Origin: Paraburkholderia unamae | GTDB lineage: Bacteria; Pseudomonadota; Gammaproteobacteria; Burkholderiales; Burkholderiaceae | Assembly: GCF_003268775.1 (NCBI RefSeq) | Contig: NZ_QLSU01000035.1 | Location: forward strand, 1-64,000 | Direction of reading: 5' to 3' | DNA length: 64,000 bases | Shown: one piece after another, positions 1-7,906 of the stretch | Layout: each line of letters starts with the position of its first letter | Position numbering within the stretch: position 1 is the first letter of the stretch | Position numbers and translations under genes: made by a program | Notes under the pieces: model-generated | Database searches by the model: none | What the model was told of the DNA's origin: nothing | Seen by the model: only the letters and a program-made list of their open reading frames with translations

Positions 1-95
1 GCGAGCCAGGTCTTGCAGACCTTCTCCGGACCGCGCGGCGCGCGGATCGTGCGGGTCGGGTCGAGGCGGGGATCGGTGAAGTTCGGGTGGTTCAT
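1..95 (-). CDS. hutU: Urocanate hydratase, N-terminal part only
   Basis: Only the first 31 codons lie inside the window; the rest runs off the left edge. The start MNHPNFTDPRLDPTRTIRAP followed by RGPEKVCKTWL matches the N terminus of urocanate hydratase, which converts urocanate to imidazolone propionate in histidine breakdown. The gene lies downstream of hutC on the same strand, 393 bp away, and has its own promoter and a HutC-type operator at 198-213. The family assignment rests on a short N terminus plus the hutC neighbour, so it is likely but not fully proven from this window. Confidence 0.85.
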   Translation of the reverse strand, partial: MNHPNFTDPRLDPTRTIRAPRGPEKVCKTWL

Positions 96-197
96 GGCGT
101 TCGTTCGAGTCGGAATGGCTTAAAGGACGGCGCTCGCACCCGCGTATTGCCCCTGAGGCGATGAGCGCTGCAACGTGGACTAAGTCTAACGCTGCCA

Positions 198-213
198 AGT
201 TGTATATACAACT
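198..213. promoter_or_regulatory. Perfect 16-bp palindrome, probable HutC operator
   Basis: AGTTGTATATACAACT is its own reverse complement. It resembles the TTGTAnnTACAA sites known for HutC in other Proteobacteria. It overlaps a plausible leftward -10 element (TATATA, 203-208) with a -35 TTGCTT (plus-strand 225-230) 16 bp upstream, so bound repressor would block RNA polymerase at the hutU promoter. It lies about 100 bp upstream of the hutU start codon. The rest of 96-488 shows no gene. Confidence 0.75.
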
Positions 214-488
214 CGTTTCGATCAAAGCAAGGTTAGTAGTTACCCTGGACAAATTTCGGGGATTTTCCCGGCTAACGCGATGCGTTTGGGAACATGACGC
301 ACGAAATCTTGACTAGACAAGAAAGCGCCAATCGAGCAAAGGCGTGACGAACCGCGCGCACGTGCGCGCGGGCTCAAGGGACGGGGGAATCGGGGAAGGG
401 AAACGAAACGTTTCGCGCTACGCGGCGAAACGCCCGCCAGAGGCAGGAGGCAAAACGTGGATCGAGGCAACGAGCGGCGCGCGCCCCG

Positions 489-1202
489 TCAAACCGTGCC
501 CGCCAGGTGAAACCGCGAAGCCGGATGCCACAGGCGCACCGACGTCGCCACATGACGCCCCACCCACGTGCGCCGCAGCAACAGCAGGCACGGCTCGCCG
601 ATCTCCATCTCCAGATATTGCCGCACCCGGGCGTCGGGCTTTTGAGCGTAGATGCGGAACTCCGCGCGCTGGATCGGCGCGAGTCGCACCATGTAGTGAT
701 TGGGTGTTTCGGCCGTGAAATCCTGTGCGAGATACTCCGGAAAGACCTCGGGGTTCACATAGCGGTCTTCGTACTGGATCGGCTCGCCTTCTTCGCTATG
801 CACGATACGCGAGTGAAACACCGGGCCCGTGCCCAGTTCCAGCGCGGCGATCGCGTTCGGATCGTCGCTCGCCTCCAGCGCCAGCACGCGCGCCGAGTGG
901 CGATGGCCGCGCGCCGCGATTTCATCGGCGATATTGCGGATTTGCAGCACGGTGGATTCGTACTGACGCGGCGCCACGTAGGTGCCCGAGCCGCGCACGC
1001 GGTTGAGCACGCCTTCGGCCATCAGTTCGCGCAGCGCGCGCGACACGGTCATGCGCGCCACGCCGAATTCCTTCACCAGCTCCGTTTCGGAGGGCACCAC
1101 GTCGCCGGGCCGCAAGGCGCCGCTTTCGATCTGCGCGAGCACGTGGCGCTTGATCTGCTCATAGGCCGGCATCGGGGCACTGCGGACCGTCTTCTTTTGC
1201 AT
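489..1202 (-). CDS. hutC: Histidine utilization repressor, GntR family
   Basis: A 237-residue GntR/HutC-type repressor. An N-terminal winged helix-turn-helix (residues about 14-77, with the characteristic SETELVKEFGVARMTVSRAL segment) is followed by a UTRA ligand-binding domain (about 95-232). In characterised systems HutC binds urocanate and releases the hut promoters. The start at 1202 (MQKKTVRSAPMPAYEQIKRH) gives the usual family length; the reading frame extends about 108 codons further upstream, but that part has no homology and I reject it. hutU follows on the same strand. hutH, often upstream of hutC in related genomes, is not there. Confidence 0.93.
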   Translation of the reverse strand: MQKKTVRSAPMPAYEQIKRHVLAQIESGALRPGDVVPSETELVKEFGVARMTVSRALRELMAEGVLNRVRGSGTYVAPRQYESTVLQIRNIADEIAARGHRHSARVLALEASDDPNAIAALELGTGPVFHSRIVHSEEGEPIQYEDRYVNPEVFPEYLAQDFTAETPNHYMVRLAPIQRAEFRIYAQKPDARVRQYLEMEIGEPCLLLLRRTWVGRHVATSVRLWHPASRFHLAGTV

Positions 1203-1583
1203 GGTCTCGATCTTCGAATGAACGGGAAGTTGCCGAAGCGACGCCCGCCTGGCGCCGCGCGGCCGTCCGCCTTGGCGGCGGCCCACATTGTACCGCCCCT
1301 TAAAGCGCGTCCGGACCGGGGCCTTGCGCAGGTCACCCGTCACAGGCCGAGTCCGCCCCGATGCGGCGAACGCACAAGGCTCGCGCGTGAGCCTCGAAAA
1401 CGGCGGCGCGCGCGACCTCGCCGTCATGCACACGAGCACACCGCTTTCAGGCGGCCAAGCGCACCAACGGGTTCGGACTCGTGGGCATCGAAGCGGAATC
1501 GCAAGGCTATACCGCGGGAAAGGCACAGGTCGGCGTGAAGCAGCGCGGATAGGCGCGGTGCACCGAAGCCCACACCGGGGCGC
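1203..1583. other. Intergenic region without recognisable gene
   Basis: 381 bp between the hutC start and the end of the histidine kinase gene. It must hold the hutC promoter, but I see no convincing -35/-10 pair, no HutC-type palindrome and no terminator. The open frames here are antisense extensions of neighbouring genes. Confidence 0.5.
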
Positions 1584-2999
1584 TCACGCCAGGGCCGCGG
1601 CCTCGGCAAGCGCGCCTTGCCAGCGCGCGAGCGCCACGCATGCGCGCACGCCCCGCCCATCCGCGCCGGGGCTCAGGCTCACCACGCCGCGATGCGACTG
1701 CGCGATCTCGCGCACGATCGCGAGGCCCAGGCCCGTGCCTTCGGTGTCGACGGCAGCGCGGAAAAACGGCTCGAACACGCGCGCGCGCGTTTCCGCGGGA
1801 ATGCCGCGGCCGTTGTCGAGCACTTCGAGCGTGACCGCCTCGTCGCTCGCCCGCACCGACACCGTCACGTGGCCGCCGGCCGGCGTATAGCGCAGCGCGT
1901 TGTCCACGAGGTTGCTGACCATCGCGCGCAGCAGTTCGCGATGCCCCGCCACGACCGCCACGCCCTGCTCCCCCGGCAGTTCCGCACCGAGATCGATGCC
2001 ACGCGTCTGCGCGAGCAGCGCGAGCACCTCGACCACTTCGCGCGCGAGTTGCGCCATATCGACGGGCGCGGCCGGCACGCGCGCCGGGTCGAGCGCTTCG
2101 GCCTGCGCGAGCAGCAGCAACTGGTTCGTGAGCGCGACCATCGAGCGGTTGCTCACATGCATGGCCGCCAGCACTTCGTCGAGCACGGGATCGACGGCCT
2201 TTTGCTGGCGCGCGTACTGGAGTTGCGTGCCGAGCAGCGTGAGCGGCGTGCGTAGCTGGTGCGCGGCATCCGCGATAAAGCGGCGCTGCGCCGCCGCCTG
2301 CGCCGAGAGCCGCGCAATGCATTGATTGATGGCCTCCACCACGGGCCGCAGTTCGGCGTGCAGCCCTTCGGCGCGAACGGGTTCGAGGTGCGAAGGATCG
2401 CGGTCGGCCACGTCGTTCTTGAGCTTCATGAGCGGACGCAGCTCGAACGTCAGGCCGATGCACGCCAGCGCCACCGCGAGCATGACCATGCCGATCTGGC
2501 GCAGCAGTTGCGGGCGCCACAGCGCCGTGGCCATCGCGTCGCGCGAGCGCTCGGTCTTGCCCACCGACACGCGCACGCGCCATACGCGGCCGTTGTCGTA
2601 CATGGAGCGCACCACGCTCCCGACGCGCACGGCCTGGTCGCGCAGCGCGGCGTCATACCACACGGGCGCATCGACGGCGGGCGGCGAGCCCGCATGCGGG
2701 AAATCGGGCATGCCTGCGAGCAGCGAGCCACCCTCCACGCGCACGTTGTAGAACACCTGGTCCTGTTGCGGCGAGGCGAAGAGTTCGAGCGCCGCGGGCG
2801 GCACGTCGGCGCGCAACGCGCCGTCGGCCCATTGCACGGAACCGGCGATCATGCGCGCGGACGACAGCAGCAGCCCGTCCTGCACGAGATCGGCGGTATG
2901 GCGCGCGGCGCGATACTCGGAGGTCGCCGTGAGGCTCACATAGAGCGCGAGCGGCACGAGCATCCACCACAGCAGGCGAATCCGCAGGCTACCCGTCAT
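1584..2999 (-). CDS. Sensor histidine kinase, TctE-like
   Basis: A 471-residue membrane sensor kinase. It has one N-terminal membrane segment (about 10-27), a periplasmic sensor region, a second membrane segment (about 168-190), a dimerisation/phosphoacceptor domain with H247 in AAHQLRTPL, and an ATPase domain with N363 in the N box (NLVDNALRYTP), G1 DNGRGI (395-400) and G2 GTGLGLAIV (about 421). All catalytic residues are intact. It lies 18 bp downstream of its response regulator gene on the same strand. The class is that of TctE, which in other bacteria controls carboxylate uptake. The neighbouring divergent ABC importer is a plausible target, by position only. Confidence 0.9.
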   Translation of the reverse strand: MTGSLRIRLLWWMLVPLALYVSLTATSEYRAARHTADLVQDGLLLSSARMIAGSVQWADGALRADVPPAALELFASPQQDQVFYNVRVEGGSLLAGMPDFPHAGSPPAVDAPVWYDAALRDQAVRVGSVVRSMYDNGRVWRVRVSVGKTERSRDAMATALWRPQLLRQIGMVMLAVALACIGLTFELRPLMKLKNDVADRDPSHLEPVRAEGLHAELRPVVEAINQCIARLSAQAAAQRRFIADAAHQLRTPLTLLGTQLQYARQQKAVDPVLDEVLAAMHVSNRSMVALTNQLLLLAQAEALDPARVPAAPVDMAQLAREVVEVLALLAQTRGIDLGAELPGEQGVAVVAGHRELLRAMVSNLVDNALRYTPAGGHVTVSVRASDEAVTLEVLDNGRGIPAETRARVFEPFFRAAVDTEGTGLGLAIVREIAQSHRGVVSLSPGADGRGVRACVALARWQGALAEAAALA

Positions 3000-3017
3000 G
3001 GCGGCACGCGCTCGTCG

Positions 3018-3695
3018 TCATAGCGTTTCGTCCTTGCGGCGCAAAAGATAACCCAGGCCGCGCAACGTGACGATCACGGCCGAACTGCCCTCCAGCTTCT
3101 TGCGCAGCCGCGAGACGTAGATCTCGATGGCGTCCTCGCTCGGTTCGTCGGCGAGCGTGAAGATCGCATCGACGAGCGCGGCCTTCGAAACCGTCTGCCC
3201 GAGGCGCAGCGCCAGCGTTTCGAGCACCGTGCGCTCGCGCGGCGTCACGTTCAGCGGCGCGCCCTTGAGCGCGAACTGGCGCGTGTTCAGATCGAACACG
3301 AGGTCGCCGCAACCGATTTCGTTCGCGCGCGCGGGCGTCTGCCGCCGGATCAGCACCTTGATGCGCGCCACCAGTTCGCGCACCTCGAAGGGCTTGACGA
3401 GATAGTCGTCGGCGCCCGCGCCGAGCAGTTCCACCTTCTCGTCGATCGAGCCGCTCGCCGTGAGCACCATCACGGGCGTCGCGTCGCCGCGCTGGCGCAG
3501 CCGGCGCAGCACGTTCTTGCCCGAGAGCTTCGGCAGATTGAGGTCGAGCAGCACAACGTCGTAACGACTGGCTTGCAGCAACTGGTCGGCGGCCTCGCCG
3601 TCCTGCACGGCGTCGAAGGCGAACGCCTGCTCCTCCAGCGTCTTGACGAGCCAGTGCGCGAGCGTGGGATTGTCTTCGATCAGCAGCAACTTCAT
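3018..3695 (-). CDS. Response regulator, OmpR/TctD type
   Basis: A 225-residue OmpR-class regulator. The receiver domain (1-115) has the acidic pair E7-D8, phosphoacceptor D51 in LLDLNLP, T79 and K101 (VKPFE). A C-terminal winged helix (about 125-222) contains the typical TPRERTVLETLALRLGQTVS segment and ends GLGYLLR. The start at 3695 (MKLLLIEDNP) gives the family length; the frame upstream of it is not homologous to anything I know. It is the first gene of the pair with the kinase. The 212 bp upstream separate it from the divergent ABC importer, so it may regulate both directions. Confidence 0.92.
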   Translation of the reverse strand: MKLLLIEDNPTLAHWLVKTLEEQAFAFDAVQDGEAADQLLQASRYDVVLLDLNLPKLSGKNVLRRLRQRGDATPVMVLTASGSIDEKVELLGAGADDYLVKPFEVRELVARIKVLIRRQTPARANEIGCGDLVFDLNTRQFALKGAPLNVTPRERTVLETLALRLGQTVSKAALVDAIFTLADEPSEDAIEIYVSRLRKKLEGSSAVIVTLRGLGYLLRRKDETL

Positions 3696-3841
3696 GGGCG
3701 GTGAGCGGGGCCGGTGTGCGGCCAGTATGGGGCGAAGGTTTCGGGGAGTCGATTGTGCCGTCGCAAACGTGACGCCGCCCTGCGGGTTAACACGGACGAT
3801 TTTGCAAGGTGTTAGAAGGCTGGCAGAAGGCTTACGGTTTT

Positions 3842-3900
3842 TATAATCGGCTCCATTCACCAAAAAGCGCCCGCATGCACGGCGCACCACCTTCAGGAGA
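3842..3900 (+). promoter_or_regulatory. Probable -10 element and ribosome binding site for the ABC importer
   Basis: A perfect -10 hexamer TATAAT (3842-3847) sits 61 bp before the start codon of the binding-protein gene. I find no good -35 at 16-18 bp, which would fit an activator-dependent promoter, for example one bound by the divergent response regulator. A strong ribosome binding site AGGAGA is at 3895-3900, 7 nt before the ATG at 3908, and fixes the start of that gene. Confidence 0.5.
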
Positions 3901-3907
3901 CTCCACC

Positions 3908-4927
3908 ATGCCTACCCTGCGCCAGATCGCCGCTGTATCGAGTGTCGCGTTCGCCCTTGCCGCCGGTTCCACGGCCGCTCACGCGGAAAAGATCACGATC
4001 ATGGTTGGCGGCGCCACCAAGATCATCTATCTCCCCGCCAAACTGACCGAACAGCTCGGCTACTTCAAGGACGAAGGCCTCGACGTCGAAATCCAGTCGC
4101 AGCCGGCCGGCGTGGACGCGGAGAACGAGCTGCTCGCGGGCGCGGTGCAAGGCGTGGTGGGCTTCTACGATCACACCATCGACCTTCAGAGCAAGGGCAA
4201 GGAAATCCAGACGCTCGTGGTGTTCGGCCAGGTGCCGGGCGAAGTGGAAATGGTGTCGAACGCGGCGGCGGCCACGGTGAAGAGCATGGCCGACGTGAAG
4301 GGCAAGACGCTCGGCGTGACGGGCCTCGGCTCCTCCACGAGCTTCCTCACGCAATACCTCGCGCAACGCGCGGGCGTGCCCTCGAACCAGTACACGCTGC
4401 TGCCCGTGGGCGCGGACAACACCTTTATCGCGGCGATCAAGCAGAACCGCATCGACGCGGGCATGACCACGGAGCCGACCGTCTCGCGCCTGCTGCAAAC
4501 CGGCGACGCCAAGGTGCTCGTGGACATGCGCACGCTCGAAGGCACGCGCGCGGCGCTCGGCGGCACCTACCCCGCTTCGAGCTTCTACGTGCAGCGCGCC
4601 TGGGCGCAGTCGCACAAGGACGACGCGACGAAACTGGCGCACGCGTTCTCGCGCACGCTCAATTTCATCGCCACGCATAGCGCCGAGGAAATCGCCGCGA
4701 AGATGCCGAAGGACTACTACGGCAACAACAAGGATCTCTACGTGGCCGCGCTGAAGTCCTCGCTGCCGATGTTCACGAAGGACGGCCGCATGCCCGCGGA
4801 CGGCCCGGATACGGTGCTCAAGGTGCTCTCGGCGTTCAATCCTTCGGTGAAGGGCAAGCACATCGACCTCGCCAAGACGTACTCGAACGACTACTTGCCG
4901 GCCGCGACCGCCACGGCGTCGAAGTAA
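3908..4927 (+). CDS. ABC transporter substrate-binding protein, NMT1/TauA type
   Basis: A 339-residue periplasmic binding protein with a classical signal peptide (1-26, cut after AHA). The mature protein begins EKITIMVGGATKIIYLPAKL and has the NMT1/THI5-like fold motifs of nitrate, taurine, sulfonate or pyrimidine-precursor importers: LGYFKDEGLDVEIQ, GAVQGVVGFYDHT, and LGVTGLGSSTSFLTQYLAQRAG cut across several strands. It is the first gene of a binding protein, ATPase, permease operon; the ATPase gene follows after 37 bp. The ligand cannot be read from sequence. Confidence 0.88.
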   Translation: MPTLRQIAAVSSVAFALAAGSTAAHAEKITIMVGGATKIIYLPAKLTEQLGYFKDEGLDVEIQSQPAGVDAENELLAGAVQGVVGFYDHTIDLQSKGKEIQTLVVFGQVPGEVEMVSNAAAATVKSMADVKGKTLGVTGLGSSTSFLTQYLAQRAGVPSNQYTLLPVGADNTFIAAIKQNRIDAGMTTEPTVSRLLQTGDAKVLVDMRTLEGTRAALGGTYPASSFYVQRAWAQSHKDDATKLAHAFSRTLNFIATHSAEEIAAKMPKDYYGNNKDLYVAALKSSLPMFTKDGRMPADGPDTVLKVLSAFNPSVKGKHIDLAKTYSNDYLPAATATASK

Positions 4928-4964
4928 GCATCAGGATCGGCCCCACGTTCAGCCCAACGAGACC

Positions 4965-5759
4965 ATGACTTCCTCCTACACCCAAGGCACGCCGGCCATC
5001 GAGCTGCGCAACGTTTCGTGCCGCTTCATCTCGCCCGACGGCAAGGCGACCGTCGCCCTGCGCGACTTCAGCATGTCGGTCGCGCGCGGCGAGTTCGTCG
5101 CGATCGTCGGGCCCACGGGCTGCGGCAAATCCACCACGCTCAGCATGATCACGGGCCTGCTCAAACCCACCACGGGCGAAGTGCGCGTGATGGGCGCGCC
5201 CGTGAACGGCATCGACCCGCGCATCGGCTTCGTGTTCCAGGCCGACGCCGTGTTCCCGTGGCGTTCGGTCCTCGACAACGTGGCGGCCGGTCCGCTCTAT
5301 CGCGGCCGCTCGAAGTCGGCGGCCTACGACGAAGCCAACGAATGGCTGCGCCGCGTGGGCCTCGCCAACTTCGGCAAGCATTACCCGCATCAGCTTTCGG
5401 GCGGCATGCGCAAGCGCGTGGCGCTCGCGCAGACCTTCATCAACAAGCCCGAAATCTTGCTGATGGACGAGCCGTTTTCGGCGCTCGACATGCAAACGCG
5501 CACGCTCATGCAGGACGAGTTGCTGCAACTGTGGGGCGGCACCGGGTCGGTCGTGTTCGTCACGCACGATCTCGAAGAAGCCATTGCGCTCGCCGACCGC
5601 GTGTTCGTGCTCACCGCGCGCCCGGCCACGCTCAAGAAGGTCTACGAGATCGATCTGCCGCGCCCGCGCGTGACGTCCGAAATCCGCTATGCACCGCACT
5701 TCGTCGAACTGTCGCGCCAGATCTGGCACGACCTGCGCGAAGAAGTGCAGATCGCCTGA
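4965..5759 (+). CDS. ABC transporter ATP-binding protein, TauB/SsuB type
   Basis: A 264-residue ATPase that powers the importer encoded on both sides. All motifs are present: Walker A GPTGCGKST (49-57), Q-loop Q92, signature LSGGM (144-148), Walker B ILLMDEP (164-170) and the switch histidine H201 in FVTHD. The FPWRSVLDNV segment after the Q-loop is typical of the nitrate/sulfonate/taurine subfamily. The permease start codon lies 14 bp downstream of its stop, so the operon is tight. Confidence 0.93.
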   Translation: MTSSYTQGTPAIELRNVSCRFISPDGKATVALRDFSMSVARGEFVAIVGPTGCGKSTTLSMITGLLKPTTGEVRVMGAPVNGIDPRIGFVFQADAVFPWRSVLDNVAAGPLYRGRSKSAAYDEANEWLRRVGLANFGKHYPHQLSGGMRKRVALAQTFINKPEILLMDEPFSALDMQTRTLMQDELLQLWGGTGSVVFVTHDLEEAIALADRVFVLTARPATLKKVYEIDLPRPRVTSEIRYAPHFVELSRQIWHDLREEVQIA

Positions 5760-5773
5760 CACCGGAGTTGAAT

Positions 5774-6637
5774 ATGTCCACCCCGCAACAAACCTTGCCG
5801 CAAGGCCTCGATACCGCCTCGCTCGACGCCGTCGAGCGCGCCGCGCAAAAGCGCATTCGTCAGCGCAATCTGCTCGTCATCGCGCTGCGCATTCTCGTGC
5901 TCGTCGTCGTGCTCGGCGGCTGGGAACTCGCCGCGCGCCTCAAATGGATCGACCCGTTCTTCTTCTCGATGCCCACGGCCATCTTCGACCAGATCATCGA
6001 CTGGTTCGTGAACGGCACCTCGCAAGGGCCGCTGCTCACGCAGGTGTGGGTCACGCTGGAGGAAACCGGCCTCGGCTTCATCATCGGTTCGGTGGCCGGC
6101 GTGTTCTGCGGCATCGTGCTCGGCCGCAACAAGCTGCTCTCCGACGTGTTCAGCCTCTACATCAAGATCGCCAACTCGATTCCGCGCGTGGTGCTCGGCT
6201 CGGTGTTCGTGATCGCGCTGGGTCTCGGCATGGCGTCGAAAGTGGCGCTCGCCGTGGTGATGGTGTTCTTCGTGGTGTTCGCCAATGCGTTCCAGGGCGT
6301 GCGCGAAGCCGACCGCTACATGATCGCCAATGCGCAGATTCTCGGCGCGTCGCGCCGCCAGGTGACCACTTCGGTCGTGATTCCCTCGGCGCTTTCGTGG
6401 ATTCTCGCAAGCCTGCACGTGAGCTTCGGCTTCGCGCTGGTCGGCGCCGTGGTGGGCGAATTCCTCGGCTCGAAGCAAGGCATCGGTCTCTTGATTTCGA
6501 CGGCGCAAGGCGCGTTCAACGCGAGCGGCGTGTTCGCCGCGATGATCGTGCTGGCCGTGGTCGCGCTCGCCGCCGACTATCTGCTCACGGCGCTCGAGCA
6601 TCGTCTGCTCAAGTGGCGGCCCACGCCTTCGAACTGA
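5774..6637 (+). CDS. ABC transporter permease, TauC/SsuC type
   Basis: A 287-residue inner-membrane permease, completing the importer. It has six or so hydrophobic segments starting at LLVIALRILVLVVVLGGWELAA and the cytoplasmic EAA loop in the form ANAQILGASRRQVTTSVVIPSA, which contacts the ATPase. A single permease gene implies a homodimer, unlike the importer at 35146-38846. The start at 5774 (MSTPQQTLPQ) follows the ATPase stop directly; the frame upstream overlaps the ATPase gene and is rejected. A strong terminator follows at 6699-6730. Confidence 0.92.
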   Translation: MSTPQQTLPQGLDTASLDAVERAAQKRIRQRNLLVIALRILVLVVVLGGWELAARLKWIDPFFFSMPTAIFDQIIDWFVNGTSQGPLLTQVWVTLEETGLGFIIGSVAGVFCGIVLGRNKLLSDVFSLYIKIANSIPRVVLGSVFVIALGLGMASKVALAVVMVFFVVFANAFQGVREADRYMIANAQILGASRRQVTTSVVIPSALSWILASLHVSFGFALVGAVVGEFLGSKQGIGLLISTAQGAFNASGVFAAMIVLAVVALAADYLLTALEHRLLKWRPTPSN

Positions 6638-6698
6638 TTCAGCCGGCTTCCCCTGTCCGGACCGCGTGAGACGCGAGAGCTTGCCTGGTCCGTGATCC

Positions 6699-6730
6699 GC
6701 GGCGCACTGCCAGTGCGCCGCGTTTTTTTT
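6699..6730 (+). terminator. Rho-independent terminator of the ABC operon
   Basis: Perfect 10-bp stem GCGGCGCACT / AGTGCGCCGC with a 3-nt loop, followed by eight T residues (6723-6730). It ends the rightward transport operon and faces the convergent peroxiredoxin gene. Confidence 0.93.
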
Positions 6731-6747
6731 GCCTGGCGCGCCAAAAT

Positions 6748-7404
6748 TTACTTCGGCTGCTCGACCGTGCGCAGATACGGCTTGAGCGTCTTGAAGCCCT
6801 GCGGATACTTCTGCTTCGCCGCCTCGTCGGAAACCGAAGTCGGGATAATGACGTCGTCGCCCGGCTTCCAGTTCACCGGCGTCGCCACCGTGTGCTTCGC
6901 GGTGAGTTGCAACGAATCGAGCAGGCGCAGCACCTCGTCGAAGTTACGGCCCGAACTCATCGGGTAGACGAACATCGCCTTCACCTTCTTGTCCGGCCCG
7001 ATGAGGAACACCGCGCGTATCGTGGCGTTGTCGACCGCCGTGCGCGGGCTCGCGCCGCTCGCGTTCGGGTGAATCATGTCGTAGAGCTTGGCGACGTTCA
7101 GGTCCTTGTCTCCAATCATCGGATAGTTGACGGCGCTACCCTGCGTTTCCTCGATGTCCTTCGCCCACCTCGCATGATCGTCCACCGGGTCGATGCTCAG
7201 GCCGATGATCTTCGTGTTGCGCTTGTCGAATTCCGGCTTGAGCTTCGCCATATAGCCGAGTTCCGTCGTGCAGACGGGCGTGAAGTCTTTCGGGTGCGAA
7301 AACAGAATGGCCCAGTGGTCGCCAATCCATTCGTGGAAGTTGATCTTGCCTTCGGTGGTCTCCGCGGTGAAATCGGGTGCCTCTTCTCCAATTCGAATCG
7401 TCAT
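6748..7404 (-). CDS. 1-Cys peroxiredoxin, Prx6 type
   Basis: A 218-residue cytoplasmic thiol peroxidase that reduces hydrogen peroxide and organic peroxides. The peroxidatic cysteine is C45 in DFTPVCTTE, and there is no second cysteine in the protein, so it is of the 1-Cys type and needs an external thiol for recycling. The long C-terminal extension (PVNWKPGDDVIIP and the following 45 residues) is typical of the Prx6 subfamily. Monocistronic; it converges on the ABC operon terminator. Its promoter must lie in the AT-rich stretch just upstream of 7404. No OxyR site is evident by eye. Confidence 0.94.
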   Translation of the reverse strand: MTIRIGEEAPDFTAETTEGKINFHEWIGDHWAILFSHPKDFTPVCTTELGYMAKLKPEFDKRNTKIIGLSIDPVDDHARWAKDIEETQGSAVNYPMIGDKDLNVAKLYDMIHPNASGASPRTAVDNATIRAVFLIGPDKKVKAMFVYPMSSGRNFDEVLRLLDSLQLTAKHTVATPVNWKPGDDVIIPTSVSDEAAKQKYPQGFKTLKPYLRTVEQPK

Positions 7405-7906
7405 CTTCAGTCTCCTGAATGCAGTGATTTACAGATCGAGAGGGTCTGCGTGCGTGCGAAAAGTGCGACTCGCTTTTGCATTTTAGGTAGTTCGCGTGAA
7501 GCTTTCGGTATTTCTTTCTGATTTCATAAAAATTACAAATATCATACATACCACCCTTATTTTCTGCGAAAAGGCCGGCATCGCCGCGCTATTGCATCCT
7601 TGACATCCACGGAGCATGAAGCGAATAATGCGTCGTTCGATAAACGAAACCGTGTTCGTGTATAGAACACGAGAATAATGAGAACGGGCTGGCCGTCCGA
7701 GCACGCAAGCTGCGCGCGAGGGCGTGATATGAACCCGCTGCGCCGGGGCGGCACCGCCTCTCGCACATGGAGGAGCGCCGCACCTGCCTTCCCGTGCCCT
7801 GCTCGAGCTGCCCGCCAGCCGCGCGGCGCCGGGCGCATTCGCAAGCCACGCCTCCTGTCCGCTCCGGCCAGCCCGTAGCCGCACGCTACGAACACGCTGA
7901 AAGAGC
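7405..7906. other. Divergent intergenic region, AT-rich on the peroxiredoxin side
   Basis: 502 bp between the divergent peroxiredoxin and AtoE-type genes. 7480-7570 is much richer in A/T than the surroundings and probably carries the leftward promoter. An inverted repeat lies at 7651-7671. The remaining 7680-7900 is GC-rich and shows no gene I can support; the small open frames there lack ribosome binding sites and homology. Confidence 0.5.
7651..7671. promoter_or_regulatory. Inverted repeat upstream of the short-chain fatty acid transporter gene
   Basis: Perfect 7-bp arms CGTGTTC and GAACACG around GTGTATA, in a 21-bp element with operator geometry. It lies 236 bp upstream of the transporter start codon. 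The binding protein is unknown; no regulator gene is adjacent. Confidence 0.45.

Noticed and set aside
1288..1890. A 200-codon plus-strand frame between hutC and the histidine kinase gene
   Set aside because: It runs antisense into the kinase gene and has no recognisable domain or ribosome binding site.
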